From NCBI GenBank assembly GCA_045863555.1, contig BTUU01000025.1:1-64000 (forward strand): a stretch of 64,000 nucleotides of DNA. Direction: 5' to 3'. The position numbers were made by a program, and so were the translations under genes. This DNA comes from JACRLV01 sp045863555. Its GTDB lineage: Bacteria > Planctomycetota > Phycisphaerae > UBA1845 > Fen-1342. Below the pieces are notes generated by a model. That model was not told the origin of the DNA. It was given only the letters and a program-made list of their open reading frames with translations, and did no database searches. Numbering within the stretch: position 1 is the first letter of the stretch; each line of letters opens with the position of its first letter. Shown piece by piece: positions 31,072 to 40,054 of this stretch.

Positions 31072-32139
31072 CTAGAACGCGACGCGAATCCGGCCTTCCT
31101 GCCATTCCTTGGCAAGAAGCTTGAACTCTTCGACGGTCTCGGCGAGCCGGCGGAACGTGAGCGTCATCGATTCGTAGAGCCGGTCGTCTTTTACAAACTT
31201 GCCGAGCGTCCCCTCGCCCCGGTTGGCGGATTCCATCATCGTGTTCATCTGGGTCAGCATGGCCGACGCAAGTTCCAGGTTGCCGATGAGCGCCCGAGAG
31301 ATGCCCGTGATCTGCGTGTCGGCGTTCTCGACGGTCGAGGTCATCTTCCCGACGAGCACCTTGGCATCTCCGGTGAGGCTGCGGATATCACTGGACGCGA
31401 CCTTGAGATCCGCGGCGAGAGTCTTTCCATCCTCGGTCATCGTGCGGATGTTCTCGATCGACGTCTTGAGGTGGCTCTGCACCGCGGGGTCGCCGAGAAC
31501 CTCGTTGAAGTGGCGGAGCGATGCGTCGAACCGGGCCATGGCGCTCGACAGGTTTCCGGGCGGCCCCCCCGCCGTGTCGACCGTCGCGGGAGTCCGCGGC
31601 ATCATGATCTCGTGCATGTCGTTCAGCACCGGAGTCAGGGCGGCCGCAGCCTCGCCGAGCTGCGTCGCGGTCTTGTCCAGCGTCGCGATGATGGAGGGCG
31701 GGATGAGCGATTCCACGGCCTTCGCCACGCGTCCGGGAATCGGCTCGTCCGGGGACTGCGGCGGCGCTTCCGCGGGGCCGGGAATGATCTCGATCGGCGG
31801 GCGGCCCATTCCGAGTCCCGGCTCCGAGGTATACGCCCGGCTGCCCTGTCGGATGACATACGGGGGGTTAATCGACACCCAGACATCGACGCCGGCGTCA
31901 AATCGCGCGGGATCGGCGAATTCGACCTTGTAGACGCGGCCGACTTCGAGGCCGCCGATCGTGACCAGGGTATCGGCGCGGATGCCGGTCGCCGATTCAA
32001 ACTGGATTCGAACCAGGTTTTCGGGCTTTCGAAGGCTGAGCGAATAGCCCTGGCCGAACAACACGACGAGTACGCCGAGCGCCCCGAGGCCGCAAAGCAC
32101 GAAGATTCCGACAACGAGATTCCGCCGTGTTTCCTTCAT
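31072..32139 (-). CDS. MCE/MlaD-family lipid transport protein
   Basis: A 355-residue MlaD/MCE protein. One N-terminal membrane anchor ('LVVGIFVLCGLGALGVLVVLF', about 7-27) is followed by the MCE domain (about 40-125: 'VRIQFESATGIRADTLVTIG', 'GLEVGRVYKVEF'). A long coiled-coil region rich in 'LDKTATQLGEAAAALTPVL' and 'DLKVASSDIRSLTGDAKVL' follows. MCE proteins form hexamers that carry lipids across the periplasm. ATG 32139 has GGGAG 8 bases upstream and is preferred over GTG 32148. The MlaE permease and MlaF ATPase are not next to it, so partners are elsewhere. Confidence 0.92.
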   Translation of the reverse strand: MKETRRNLVVGIFVLCGLGALGVLVVLFGQGYSLSLRKPENLVRIQFESATGIRADTLVTIGGLEVGRVYKVEFADPARFDAGVDVWVSINPPYVIRQGSRAYTSEPGLGMGRPPIEIIPGPAEAPPQSPDEPIPGRVAKAVESLIPPSIIATLDKTATQLGEAAAALTPVLNDMHEIMMPRTPATVDTAGGPPGNLSSAMARFDASLRHFNEVLGDPAVQSHLKTSIENIRTMTEDGKTLAADLKVASSDIRSLTGDAKVLVGKMTSTVENADTQITGISRALIGNLELASAMLTQMNTMMESANRGEGTLGKFVKDDRLYESMTLTFRRLAETVEEFKLLAKEWQEGRIRVAF

Positions 32140-32407
32140 GGCCGCCACTCCCGCGTTCGATGTCCGGCGGAGTCCGCCCGCCGGATCTTCCGGCTCGGTC
32201 CGCCGATTCGGACTTTTTTCATCCGTGGACCGGAAATCTGGTGCATACTACACTGTCCGGGTTGATCGATGGGGGTAGCAGACACAGGAGACTCGCGCAC
32301 GAGACCGGTCTGACTGACGATGACCGATCCGTCGGGAGCCGCGTGATTTCCCCCGGGGCTCATCCGCGAGCCTCGTTCGGCGTCCCGTTGACCGCAAGGA
32401 GCAGCGC

Positions 32408-32794
32408 GTGGCGATTTCATTGAACGGCAAGACGATCCTGATCGTCGATGATGATCCGGATATTCTCACGGCGGTCAGCACGAGCCTCTCGGATACGGGC
32501 GCGACGATTGAAACGGCCGGCGACGGGAACTCCGCCGTGGCGCTTGCGGAGCAAAAGGCCCCGGACCTGGTAATCCTCGACATCATGCTTCCTCAAAAGA
32601 GCGGATTCCTGGTTCTGGAAAAACTCCGGCAGGGCAAGCCGCGCGGGTCCAAGCCCCGCGTCATCATGATCACGGGCAACCAGGGGAAGCGGCACAAACA
32701 ATACGCCGAGGCGCTCGGCGTCGACGAGTACCTGAACAAGCCGTTCCGCATGGAGCGGCTGATCGAGGTCACTGAGAAACTCCTCAGCAACTGA
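32408..32794 (+). CDS. Single-domain response regulator
   Basis: A 128-residue receiver domain with no output domain. The acidic pair is in 'ILIVDDDPDILTAV', the phospho-acceptor aspartate in 'PDLVILDIMLP', and the conserved Thr and Lys in 'VIMITGNQ' and 'EYLNKPFRMERL'. The start GTG 32408 has AAGGAG 7 bases upstream. No histidine kinase is adjacent. The next gene begins 2 bases after the stop. The 268-base gap upstream contains a weak hairpin with a T6 run (32198-32219). Confidence 0.9.
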   Translation: MAISLNGKTILIVDDDPDILTAVSTSLSDTGATIETAGDGNSAVALAEQKAPDLVILDIMLPQKSGFLVLEKLRQGKPRGSKPRVIMITGNQGKRHKQYAEALGVDEYLNKPFRMERLIEVTEKLLSN

Positions 32795-32796
32795 AC

Positions 32797-33579
32797 ATGC
32801 CTGGCGACCGATCCCTGACCGTCTGGCTCGATTCGTATCGGCGCGATCTTAAATCGTCGATTTCGGCGGCGGCGGCGCACGGGTTTGCGGCCATCCAGCC
32901 GAATGTCGTGACGGCGGGAGAGCTTTCGTCCGAATCGCTCTCGACGAGCGCCCGCCGGCATCTCTCCCGTTTTCTGCGTGATCTGGGCCTGGGCATCGAC
33001 GCGCTGGCGGCGGCGTTTCCGGGGGCGGGCCTGACCGAACCGGGCGACGCGGACCGGCGACTCGCCGAATTGCGGCGGACGGTCGAGTTGGCTCGCGAGA
33101 TGGGGGTCGGCCGCGCACTGGTGACTGTCGGACAGGCGGGGAGCGGCACTGCGCCGGCCGGGTTGGCGGAGCAGATGATCCGCGAGACGGCCGATCTCGC
33201 GGACCGGGCCGGCGTGGAGGTCGCGGTGCTTCCCGTGGGCGGCGCGGATGCGGCGATTCGGGAACTGATTCAGGGTATCGGCTGCCCCGCCCTGCGTCTG
33301 GCCGTCGATACGACCGCGATCCGAAGCGACAGTTCCTTCGGGTGGACCGATCTGGCCGGCTGTGTGCACCTGCGCGATGGCCGGTGGACCGGCGAAAACG
33401 TCGAGGAAGTTGAGATTGGCCGGGGAGACGTGGATTTCCGCGCGCTGCTGGCGCGGCTTTCGCGGCTCGACCGTCCGCCGCCGTCGCTGGTGGTCCGGCA
33501 GGATCGGCCGGGGCCGGTTGACGCGCTGCGGGCAGGGCGGGAGTATATTTCTTCCCTGATTTCGGCCGGGGGGCGCTAG
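32797..33579 (+). CDS. Sugar phosphate isomerase/epimerase-like TIM-barrel protein
   Basis: A 260-residue xylose-isomerase-like/AP-endonuclease-2-fold barrel. Visible elements are 'AAAAHGFAAIQPNVV', 'HLSRFLRDLGLGIDALAAAF', 'LRRTVELAREMGVGRALVTV', 'LADRAGVEVAVLPVGG', 'LRLAVDTTAI', 'VHLRDGRW' and 'VEIGRGDVDFRALLARL'. The metal-binding acidic residues of active isomerases are only partly evident, so enzymatic activity is uncertain. It lies 2 bases after the response regulator and is likely co-transcribed. The substrate is unknown. Confidence 0.75.
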   Translation: MPGDRSLTVWLDSYRRDLKSSISAAAAHGFAAIQPNVVTAGELSSESLSTSARRHLSRFLRDLGLGIDALAAAFPGAGLTEPGDADRRLAELRRTVELAREMGVGRALVTVGQAGSGTAPAGLAEQMIRETADLADRAGVEVAVLPVGGADAAIRELIQGIGCPALRLAVDTTAIRSDSSFGWTDLAGCVHLRDGRWTGENVEEVEIGRGDVDFRALLARLSRLDRPPPSLVVRQDRPGPVDALRAGREYISSLISAGGR

Positions 33580-33622
33580 GGCCCCTGCCGCGCCGGGGTC
33601 TCTGGATGAAAACGGAGCTGCC

Positions 33623-34498
33623 ATGTTCGCGCATTCGGTTTTGTACGCTTTGCTGGTCGCCCTGCTACTTCCGCAAGAGAAGCCCACGCTTCCGCCGTTC
33701 GTAAAGCGAGCGGACGAGGTCGCCCCGGCGACGCAGAATGCCAAGCCGACGGGGCCGATGCGCGTGGAACCCTGGGCGATCCTCGACCAGCGCGTCTCGT
33801 TCATCGGCGATCCGATCGAGCGGGCCCCCACGCCGCAGGCCCGCCTGCTGCTCAAGCTCACCGGCGAAAAGGTGATGGAAATCGACCGGTGCGGTCGGCC
33901 GATCATCGAAACGATGGTGGACGACAAAGGCACGGTGCTGATCGACACGGCCGGCTACACGGACGCCGATCGGAACACGACGTCTCTGGTTACGGCGACG
34001 GCGAATGTCGAACAGCTTGGGTATCTCCGCCTCGACCTGCCGACCACACGTCCGCCGGCCCGCGCGGCGACCAAGATCACGCAAATGAAGGGCTACGTGA
34101 ACGTGGTCTACGGCGGGCAGACCGAGGAAATCACGATCGACAACCCCGCGCAGTACGCGGGCGGGACGATTGACCACCCGCGTCTGAAGGAACTGGGCAT
34201 CACCATCCGCGTGCTGAAGCCGGCCGAAGAGGCGATCGAACCCGCGGACAATCGCGGCATCGCGATCCGGATCGAAGGCAAGGACGAGATGGTGAAGAAC
34301 GTCGATCTGTACGACGAGTGGATGAAGCGGATGTCGGTCCGTCCGCGCGTGAGCAAGACCCAGAAGGACGAAACGTACTTCTACTACTCGATCATGGGCG
34401 CGCTGCTGACACCGGACTGCCAGATGGCGCTGACGGTCTACCAGTCGATCGACAAAGAGAAGATCGAGTTTGACATCAAGGATTACACGCTGCCCTGA
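33623..34498 (+). CDS. Secreted protein of unknown function
   Basis: A 291-residue exported protein I do not recognise. A short signal 'MFAHSVLYALLVALLLPQ' precedes a mature part with 'WAILDQRVSFIGDPIER', 'GYVNVVYGGQTEEITIDNPA' and 'MALTVYQSIDKEKIEFDIKD'. It looks like a mixed alpha/beta periplasmic protein with no cysteine pairs or enzyme motif. ATG 33623 has GGAG 6 bases upstream. The neighbours (isomerase-like before, flippase-like after) do not suggest a role. Confidence 0.65.
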   Translation: MFAHSVLYALLVALLLPQEKPTLPPFVKRADEVAPATQNAKPTGPMRVEPWAILDQRVSFIGDPIERAPTPQARLLLKLTGEKVMEIDRCGRPIIETMVDDKGTVLIDTAGYTDADRNTTSLVTATANVEQLGYLRLDLPTTRPPARAATKITQMKGYVNVVYGGQTEEITIDNPAQYAGGTIDHPRLKELGITIRVLKPAEEAIEPADNRGIAIRIEGKDEMVKNVDLYDEWMKRMSVRPRVSKTQKDETYFYYSIMGALLTPDCQMALTVYQSIDKEKIEFDIKDYTLP

Positions 34499-34566
34499 CC
34501 GGCTGCGGCTCTCACGGGCCGGGTGATGAGCCCGCGCCCGCGGCGCGGCGGCCTGGGGGCGCTGAC

Positions 34567-35859
34567 ATGTCGGGACCGGCGAGGTCGCTCCGCGCTGGGG
34601 CGATGACGGTGCTCCTGGGAAACGGCGTTTTCAACGCCGCGCGGCTCGGCGCGTACGCGATACTCGCGAAGACCACATCCAAGCCGATCGTCGGGCAGTT
34701 TGAAACCGGCACCGCGATCGCGTCGCCCATCGTCCTGCTGCTCTCGCTTGAACTGCGCTCTGCGTACGTCGCCGATCCGGAGGACCGCACGCCGTTTGGG
34801 GCGTACCGGGTGCTGCGGTTCATCGGGCTCGGCGCGGCGCTGCTCGTGTGCCTCGGCGTTGTGTTCTGGCGCGCGGCCGAGGAGTCGTCGGCGATGCTCG
34901 CGATCCTCGCGGGTGCGGCGCTGATCAAGGTGGCGTTTCATTCGGCTGAGATCTACTGGGGCGTGTTTCAGAAGCGCGAGCGGCTCGACCTGCTCGCGCG
35001 ATCGAACATGATCCGCGGGGCGCTCATGCTGGCGGCGTTTGCGGCGCTGCTGATCCCGCTTTACTGGCTCGACGACGCGCCGCCGGAGGAGACCACGCCG
35101 CGGCGGCAGTGGATGGCGGCGGCGGCCGTCTGGACCGCGGCGCTGGCGTGGCTGGCGGCGGGTTACTTTGGCGACCGCGCCCGGGCGGCGGCGCTGGGGG
35201 GACTCGACTACACGTGGACGCGCCGGCAGGTCGGCGAGCTGGCGCTGCGAGCGGCGCCGCTGGGGATCGTGGCGCTGCTCATCAGCCTGTGCGAGAACGC
35301 GCCCCGGCTGTTCATCCGCGGGCAGGCCGAGGGGCTCGAGGCGCTGGGGCAGTATGGCGCGCTCGCGCAACTGCCCATGATCGCGAGCTTCATCGTCATC
35401 CAGGTGGGCGTCGCCGCGAGCAACCGGCTGGCCCGGCAGTACGCCGGCGCGCGGCGGGCGTTCGCGGTGCTGACCGGCAAGCTGACGCTCTTTGCGATCG
35501 GGCTTGCCGCAGCGGTCTATTCGGCCGCGTGGCTGTTCGGCGACTGGCTGGTGCGGACGATCTACACCGAAAGCTACGCCGGTCATTTCGATGCCTTCAT
35601 GACGCTCGTTGCGGCGCAGTGCGTGATTCTGCTCGCGAGCATGTTCGGCTATGTGACGACGCAGATGCGGCTGTTCTGGATCCAGGTGCCCATCCACGTC
35701 GCGGTGCTCGCGGGGACGCTGATCGCCGCCGCGCTACTCGTACCCGACGATCCGGTGCAGGGCGGCGCGACGACCATGCTCATCCGGGCGTGCATCCAGA
35801 CCGTGCTCTACGCGGCGTGCCTGGTCTACGGACTGACCCGCCCGAGCGCGGCCGCGTAG
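34567..35859 (+). CDS. Polysaccharide flippase-like (MATE/Wzx-type) membrane protein
   Basis: A 430-residue protein with about 12 predicted membrane helices and few charged loops. The first segment, 'TVLLGNGVFNAARLGAYAIL' followed by 'QFETGTAIASPIVLLLSLEL', resembles Wzx flippases and related lipopolysaccharide or polysaccharide biosynthesis exporters. Later helices include 'APLGIVALLISLCENAPRLF' and 'FGYVTTQMRLFWIQVPIHVA'. It probably moves a lipid-linked sugar across the inner membrane. No glycosyltransferase cluster surrounds it, so the substrate is unknown. ATG 34567 is the natural start. Confidence 0.78.
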   Translation: MSGPARSLRAGAMTVLLGNGVFNAARLGAYAILAKTTSKPIVGQFETGTAIASPIVLLLSLELRSAYVADPEDRTPFGAYRVLRFIGLGAALLVCLGVVFWRAAEESSAMLAILAGAALIKVAFHSAEIYWGVFQKRERLDLLARSNMIRGALMLAAFAALLIPLYWLDDAPPEETTPRRQWMAAAAVWTAALAWLAAGYFGDRARAAALGGLDYTWTRRQVGELALRAAPLGIVALLISLCENAPRLFIRGQAEGLEALGQYGALAQLPMIASFIVIQVGVAASNRLARQYAGARRAFAVLTGKLTLFAIGLAAAVYSAAWLFGDWLVRTIYTESYAGHFDAFMTLVAAQCVILLASMFGYVTTQMRLFWIQVPIHVAVLAGTLIAAALLVPDDPVQGGATTMLIRACIQTVLYAACLVYGLTRPSAAA

Positions 35860-35869
35860 CGATCGGATG

Positions 35870-37651
35870 TCAGGCCTGAGCGAGCGCGGCTCGAAGCGGG
35901 TCGAGATGGGCGCCGAACCGGGCGGCGCGGGCGGCCTGCGACGCGTCGATCGGACGGCGGAGGCGATCGAGGTCGGGCGTCAGCGCGAGACGCTTCGATT
36001 CGTGCGGACGGAGGCACGCGTCGTCCCACGGGAGGCCGCAGAAGTCGATCATCCGCCGGGTCTGCGCCTCGGGATTCGCGACCAGATCTTCATATCGCAC
36101 CTCGAGGATCGGAAGATCGAGGACCGATTTCCAGTGGGTCATCAGCCGCCGATACTGGCCGTGGATGGCGGCGATCAGCGCGAGGTCGGTTCGAGAGGGT
36201 GATGTGCCGGGCGGCGCGGTGAACCAGGCGAAACAGGCGTCGAGCGGGTCGCGCTCGACATGGATCACGCGTGCTCCGGGCAGGAATTGGCGGATGAGCC
36301 CGAGATGCTGGTAGTTCATCGGGTTGGCATCGGTCACTCGAATCGCGTCGCCGCCGAGTTCGGCATACCAGCGCCGCTGCAGCGCGGAGAACTGGTCGAT
36401 CGTTTCGGCGTTCAAGGATGCGAGGCAGGCCGGATACTCGGTTTTCCCGCCCGCCCGCGCGACGAGTTCGGGCATCCAGTCGCTGACGTCACGGAGTTCG
36501 CCGGCGGCGAAGATGGAAGGATGCGACGACAGAACGCACTCGACCAGCCGCGTCCCGGACTGGGGGGCGCCGACGATGAAGACCGGCAGGTCGGTCGGAA
36601 TCGACGCGCGAGGCAAGGCGGCGAGCGCATCCGCGGAAAATGTCGCGCCGGCCGCGTCAACGAAGCGCCGATAGCTGTCCGCGGAGAGTCCGCGGTCGCC
36701 CCCCTGCCGCTGCGCCAGCGAGTACGCCTCAAATGCCCGGTCCACATCGCCCGACTGTTCGTAGAGTTCACCGAGCGACCACGCCAGCGCGGCGCGCGGG
36801 GCGGCCGCGTGGTTTGGATTGGCCAGCACGCGCTCGCAGATGCGGATCGCCTCATCGAGGAATCCTGCGTCGCCGGCGATCCGTGCCAGAACGGTCGCGA
36901 TCGGAACCGCGACGTCGCCCCTGAGGAGCGGCTTGAGCCGCTCGACGGCCTCCCCCGTACGCCCCCCCGCCGCAAGCGCGGCCGCTTCGCCCGCCAGCGC
37001 GACGGCCAGGCCCCGCTCGATCGCGAGCGCCTTGCGAAAAGCGCCGGTCGCCGCAGTGTAGTCGCCCGTCCGATGGAAGCACGTTCCGAGTGCGGCCGCG
37101 GCATCGAGCGATTTCGGCCGGGCTGCGATCGCGGCCAGTAGCCGCGGAATCGCGAGGTGGAAGCGGCCCCAACTCTGGAGGGCCAAGCCGAGGCCGAGTT
37201 CGCACTCGGGGTCGCCGGGCTTTGAGGCGAGCGCGGCGCGGTACTGTTCGACGGCAGGTGCGGACCGACCGGTCTTGAGCAGGATGCGCCCCAGGCTGCG
37301 ACGCGGTTCGAGCTCGGTCGGAAAGGCGCTGGCCGCGTCGACGAGGCATTTCATCGCCTCGCGCGTTCGGCCGGACTCGAGCAGCAGGTCGGCGAGGCCG
37401 CAGAGCAGCTCGGGTCTGGGTCCGAGCCGCTGGAGGGCGTCCTGGAGGAATTTGAGGGCGTCCTCGAGCAGTCCGGCGATGGAGAGGGTGGCGGCGAGAT
37501 CGCGCAAGGCGACGGGGTCAGCGCCATATTCGGCCATCAGGCGGGTGAACTCGCGCGTATTCTGTTCGCGGCGTTCGGGGCGGGCGGCATTCTTTCGGAG
37601 CGCGGCCAGCTTCTCGTCGCGGATTTCGGCGTAGGTCTGCTTTCTGGGCAT
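35870..37651 (-). CDS. TPR-repeat sulfotransferase
   Basis: A 593-residue protein. The first about 350 residues are tetratricopeptide repeats ('GLLEDALKFLQDALQRLG', 'GRTREAMKCLVDAASAFP', 'GDYTAATGAFRKALAIE'). The C-terminal part is a sulfotransferase with the PAPS 5'-phosphosulfate loop 'VFIVGAPQSGTRLVECVL' (about 390-407) and the 3'-phosphate-binding 'ARVIHVERDPLDACFAWF'. This TPR plus sulfotransferase design is common in planctomycetes, whose cell surface and secreted glycans are heavily sulfated. ATG 37651 has GGAGGATCCG directly upstream. The acceptor is unknown. Confidence 0.9.
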   Translation of the reverse strand: MPRKQTYAEIRDEKLAALRKNAARPERREQNTREFTRLMAEYGADPVALRDLAATLSIAGLLEDALKFLQDALQRLGPRPELLCGLADLLLESGRTREAMKCLVDAASAFPTELEPRRSLGRILLKTGRSAPAVEQYRAALASKPGDPECELGLGLALQSWGRFHLAIPRLLAAIAARPKSLDAAAALGTCFHRTGDYTAATGAFRKALAIERGLAVALAGEAAALAAGGRTGEAVERLKPLLRGDVAVPIATVLARIAGDAGFLDEAIRICERVLANPNHAAAPRAALAWSLGELYEQSGDVDRAFEAYSLAQRQGGDRGLSADSYRRFVDAAGATFSADALAALPRASIPTDLPVFIVGAPQSGTRLVECVLSSHPSIFAAGELRDVSDWMPELVARAGGKTEYPACLASLNAETIDQFSALQRRWYAELGGDAIRVTDANPMNYQHLGLIRQFLPGARVIHVERDPLDACFAWFTAPPGTSPSRTDLALIAAIHGQYRRLMTHWKSVLDLPILEVRYEDLVANPEAQTRRMIDFCGLPWDDACLRPHESKRLALTPDLDRLRRPIDASQAARAARFGAHLDPLRAALAQA

Positions 37652-38165
37652 CGGATCCTCCGGGGCAGGGAGTATAGCGGGGCGAAGTCGTCGGGGTTGC
37701 GCGGGGCGTGGTCCGGGGGGTGAACCGGGCTTCGAGCGAGAAGGTGCGCAGGGTGTGTATATATTCGTGGTGCGCACCTTCCGATAATCTCGCGGTTCTA
37801 GTGATTCCAGGAGCGTGCTTTGCGAGTGAACTGCGCATCTTCGGTGAGGCGGGCATGAGGAAGGTGCGCAAGGTGATCCTCCGTGGACGCATCGTTCGTT
37901 TGATCGGCTCCTGACGGCATTGAAGCACTCGCGCGGCGCGAAATCGACGCGCCTTCCGATGTGATTCTTGCCTTGAACGGAAGGAATGCGAACGTTCGCG
38001 CAACGTGAGCTGAAGACTGGCGAAATCTGGCGCGTCCTGGCGCATTTTGGCCGACGGATGCAGCCGCGGACTTTTCGACGCTCTGCACGGAATCCGGCGG
38101 CGGCGGCCGGGCCCAGAAATGGCGCGGCGGTGCGGCGGATGCGGCCGGGCTTCGGGGGGAGAAGA
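37652..38165. other. 514-base intergenic region without a convincing gene
   Basis: No open frame in this gap has a ribosome site or family similarity; the longest frames here are low-complexity. It holds the AAGGTGCGCA repeat set described separately and an AT-rich patch 'GTGTATATATTCG' (about 37755-37767) between the first two repeat copies. Beyond 37910 I see no clear promoter, terminator or RNA. Confidence 0.6.
37740..37870. repeat. Four copies of an 11-bp element in head-to-head/tail order
   Basis: GAAGGTGCGCA occurs at 37740-37750 and 37860-37870 on the plus strand, and its complement at 37771-37781 (perfect) and 37832-37842 (one mismatch). The order is forward, reverse, reverse, forward. 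The first pair would make an 11-bp stem with a 20-base AT-containing loop. It may be an operator array, a RNA hairpin pair or the remnant of a small inverted-repeat element. Confidence 0.65.
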
Positions 38166-39269
38166 CTACGGCCGGCGCTGAAATCGATAGTGGGAGACCC
38201 ACCATTCGGCGCCGCCGGCGAAGCCGAACAGCTCCGCGCAGGCGATGAAGAAGATCCGCCAGCGATGGAGCCAGCGCGTGGCCGCGGGCGCTCCGTACGC
38301 GTGGGCGAGGATGGCGAGCGCTTTCGTCCGACGGCGATCGAGATTCTGGAGCCACGCTTCGGCGGTGCGGGCGTAATGGACGCCCGATTGGCGCCACTGT
38401 TCCTCGAGGACGAGGTCGCCCTGTCGCCGCAGCAGCAGGTCGTCGCTGGGCATCATGCCGCCCGAGAAGAAGTAGCGTGTAATCCAGTCGGAGAGTCCGC
38501 GGTCCTCGTACAGGTACGCCGTGCGACCATGAACAAAGATATGGACGAACAGCTTGCCTCCCACGTCGAGCCAGTCTGCGATGCGGCGGAGCAGCGCGCG
38601 GTGGTTCCGCATGTGCTCGAACATCTCGACGGATACCACGCGGTCAAAACGGCCGTCCGGGGCGAAGCTGTTCATGTCGGCGGTGATGACGCGGACGTTT
38701 ACGAAGCCGCGGGCCGCGCACTGTCCCTCGATAAACCTGCGCTGCGGAGCGGAGTTCGAGACGGCGGTGATGGTGCTGTGCGGATAGCGCTCGGCCATCC
38801 AGAGGGTCAGGGAGCCCCAGCCGCAGCCGAGTTCGAGGATGCGCTGGCCGTCGGCGAGGTCGGCGTGCGCGCATGTTTCGGCCAGCGACGCCTCTTCCGC
38901 GGCGTCGAGTGATGTGACGCCGTCGTGCCAGAGGCAGCCGCTGTACTTTCGGCGGCTTCCGAGGAAGAGCGAGAAGAACTCCGGCGGCAGTTCGTAGTGT
39001 TGATCGTTGGCCGCTTCGGTCTGTACGGCGATCGGGGCTGCGTCCAGCTCGGCGAGCAGCTCGCGGAAATGAGCCGAACGCCCGTCGAGGCCGCCGCGAT
39101 CGCGCTCGCGCAGACCGTCGGCGATCAACCGGCGGATCCCGATTCGCACGAGCCAGTCCGGCAGCAGGCCGCGTTCAGCGAGGCCCATCAGGCCGGGGCT
39201 GGCGTCGGGCATCGGCGTTCGACGGGGGTTCGTAAGGACGGCAGAAGCAGCGTGCAACGTCGCGTTCAT
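38166..39269 (-). CDS. CFA-synthase-like SAM methyltransferase (second copy)
   Basis: A 367-residue member of the cyclopropane-fatty-acyl-phospholipid synthase superfamily, last gene of the putative photostress operon. The SAM site is 'ILELGCGWGSLTLWMAERYP', followed by 'ITAVSNSAPQRRFIE' and 'FDRVVSVEMFEHMRNHRALL', and the family's 'HYELPPEFFSLFLG' substrate-region motif lies before it. The family methylates or cyclopropanates phospholipid acyl double bonds at the membrane. It differs clearly from the larger CFA synthase at 40581-41879, so the two may act in sequence or on different lipids. Its ATG overlaps the stop of the DUF1295 gene (ATGA). Confidence 0.88.
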   Translation of the reverse strand: MNATLHAASAVLTNPRRTPMPDASPGLMGLAERGLLPDWLVRIGIRRLIADGLRERDRGGLDGRSAHFRELLAELDAAPIAVQTEAANDQHYELPPEFFSLFLGSRRKYSGCLWHDGVTSLDAAEEASLAETCAHADLADGQRILELGCGWGSLTLWMAERYPHSTITAVSNSAPQRRFIEGQCAARGFVNVRVITADMNSFAPDGRFDRVVSVEMFEHMRNHRALLRRIADWLDVGGKLFVHIFVHGRTAYLYEDRGLSDWITRYFFSGGMMPSDDLLLRRQGDLVLEEQWRQSGVHYARTAEAWLQNLDRRRTKALAILAHAYGAPAATRWLHRWRIFFIACAELFGFAGGAEWWVSHYRFQRRP

Positions 39270-40054
39270 CGCGCGACCTCCTTTGGAAACCAGGGAAAGA
39301 ACATGCTCGTGGTACGCTGATATTCGCGGTAGTCGTCACCTCGACTCGCGAGCGCGCGGGCCTCCGTCGGCGGGATGCCCGTGACTTTGAACAGGAAGAG
39401 CAGCATCAGCGCGGGCCCGAGAAGCGCGGCGACGCCCGCCCAGGCGCCCGCGGCGAACGCGGGGTAAGCCCACCAGTGCAGCCACTCGAAGAAGTAGTTC
39501 GGGTGCCGGGAGTAGCGCCAGAGCCCGCTGCGGCAGGTGCGGCCGCGGTTCGCGGGATTCCGACGCCAAGCGGCGAGCTGGCGATCCGCGATCGTCTCGC
39601 CGCCGATGGCGATCGCGCAGATCGCCAGGCCGACGAAATCCCAGACTCGAATCTCGCTTGCAGGAATCGTCATTGCCAGGAGCGGCGGCAGCGCGAACAG
39701 CACGACGAGCAGCGCCTGGAACTGAAAGAACCAGAAGAAGAAGCGATTCGCCCGCGGTCCGCAGGATGCGCGGAGCGCCTGGTAGCGACCATCTTCCGGT
39801 TCGCCGCTCACGCGACGGAACAGGTAATACGCAAGTCGAAGAGACCAAACGGCCGTGAGCCCGCCCACAAGCCAGCGCCGCGCAGGGTGGCCTTCGGCGA
39901 GGGCGGCAAAGAGCAGCGCGAGGACGCCGATTCCCGCCGACCATGCGATGTCCACGGTTCCGGCGTTTTTCGCGCGGAGCTGGATCGCCCAGAGTGCGGT
40001 CATGGCCACGACCATGAGGGCGAGACCGATCAGCAGCAGATACGGAATATTCAT
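39266..40054 (-). CDS. DUF1295 membrane protein (steroid-reductase/isoprenylcysteine methyltransferase-like)
   Basis: A 262-residue polytopic membrane protein with about six to seven helices. The conserved C-terminal region 'SGLWRYSRHPNYFFEWLHWW' is the signature of the DUF1295/ICMT/ERG4-like superfamily, which binds SAM or NADPH. 'TEARALASRGDDYREYQRTT' near the end is also characteristic. These proteins reduce double bonds or methylate lipid-like substrates in the membrane. In this operon it follows DUF2878 with an ATGA overlap and could modify the same acyl chains. The reaction is not known. Confidence 0.88.
   Translation of the reverse strand: MNIPYLLLIGLALMVVAMTALWAIQLRAKNAGTVDIAWSAGIGVLALLFAALAEGHPARRWLVGGLTAVWSLRLAYYLFRRVSGEPEDGRYQALRASCGPRANRFFFWFFQFQALLVVLFALPPLLAMTIPASEIRVWDFVGLAICAIAIGGETIADRQLAAWRRNPANRGRTCRSGLWRYSRHPNYFFEWLHWWAYPAFAAGAWAGVAALLGPALMLLFLFKVTGIPPTEARALASRGDDYREYQRTTSMFFPWFPKEVAR

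Noticed and set aside
32198..32219. 5-bp hairpin with T6 run upstream of the response regulator
   Set aside because: The stem is short and no plus-strand gene ends there, so a terminator or attenuator cannot be supported.
37708..38045. Small frames in the 37.7-38.0 kb gap
   Set aside because: Their codons largely follow the 11-bp repeats, they lack ribosome sites and show no conserved motif, so they are treated as non-coding.
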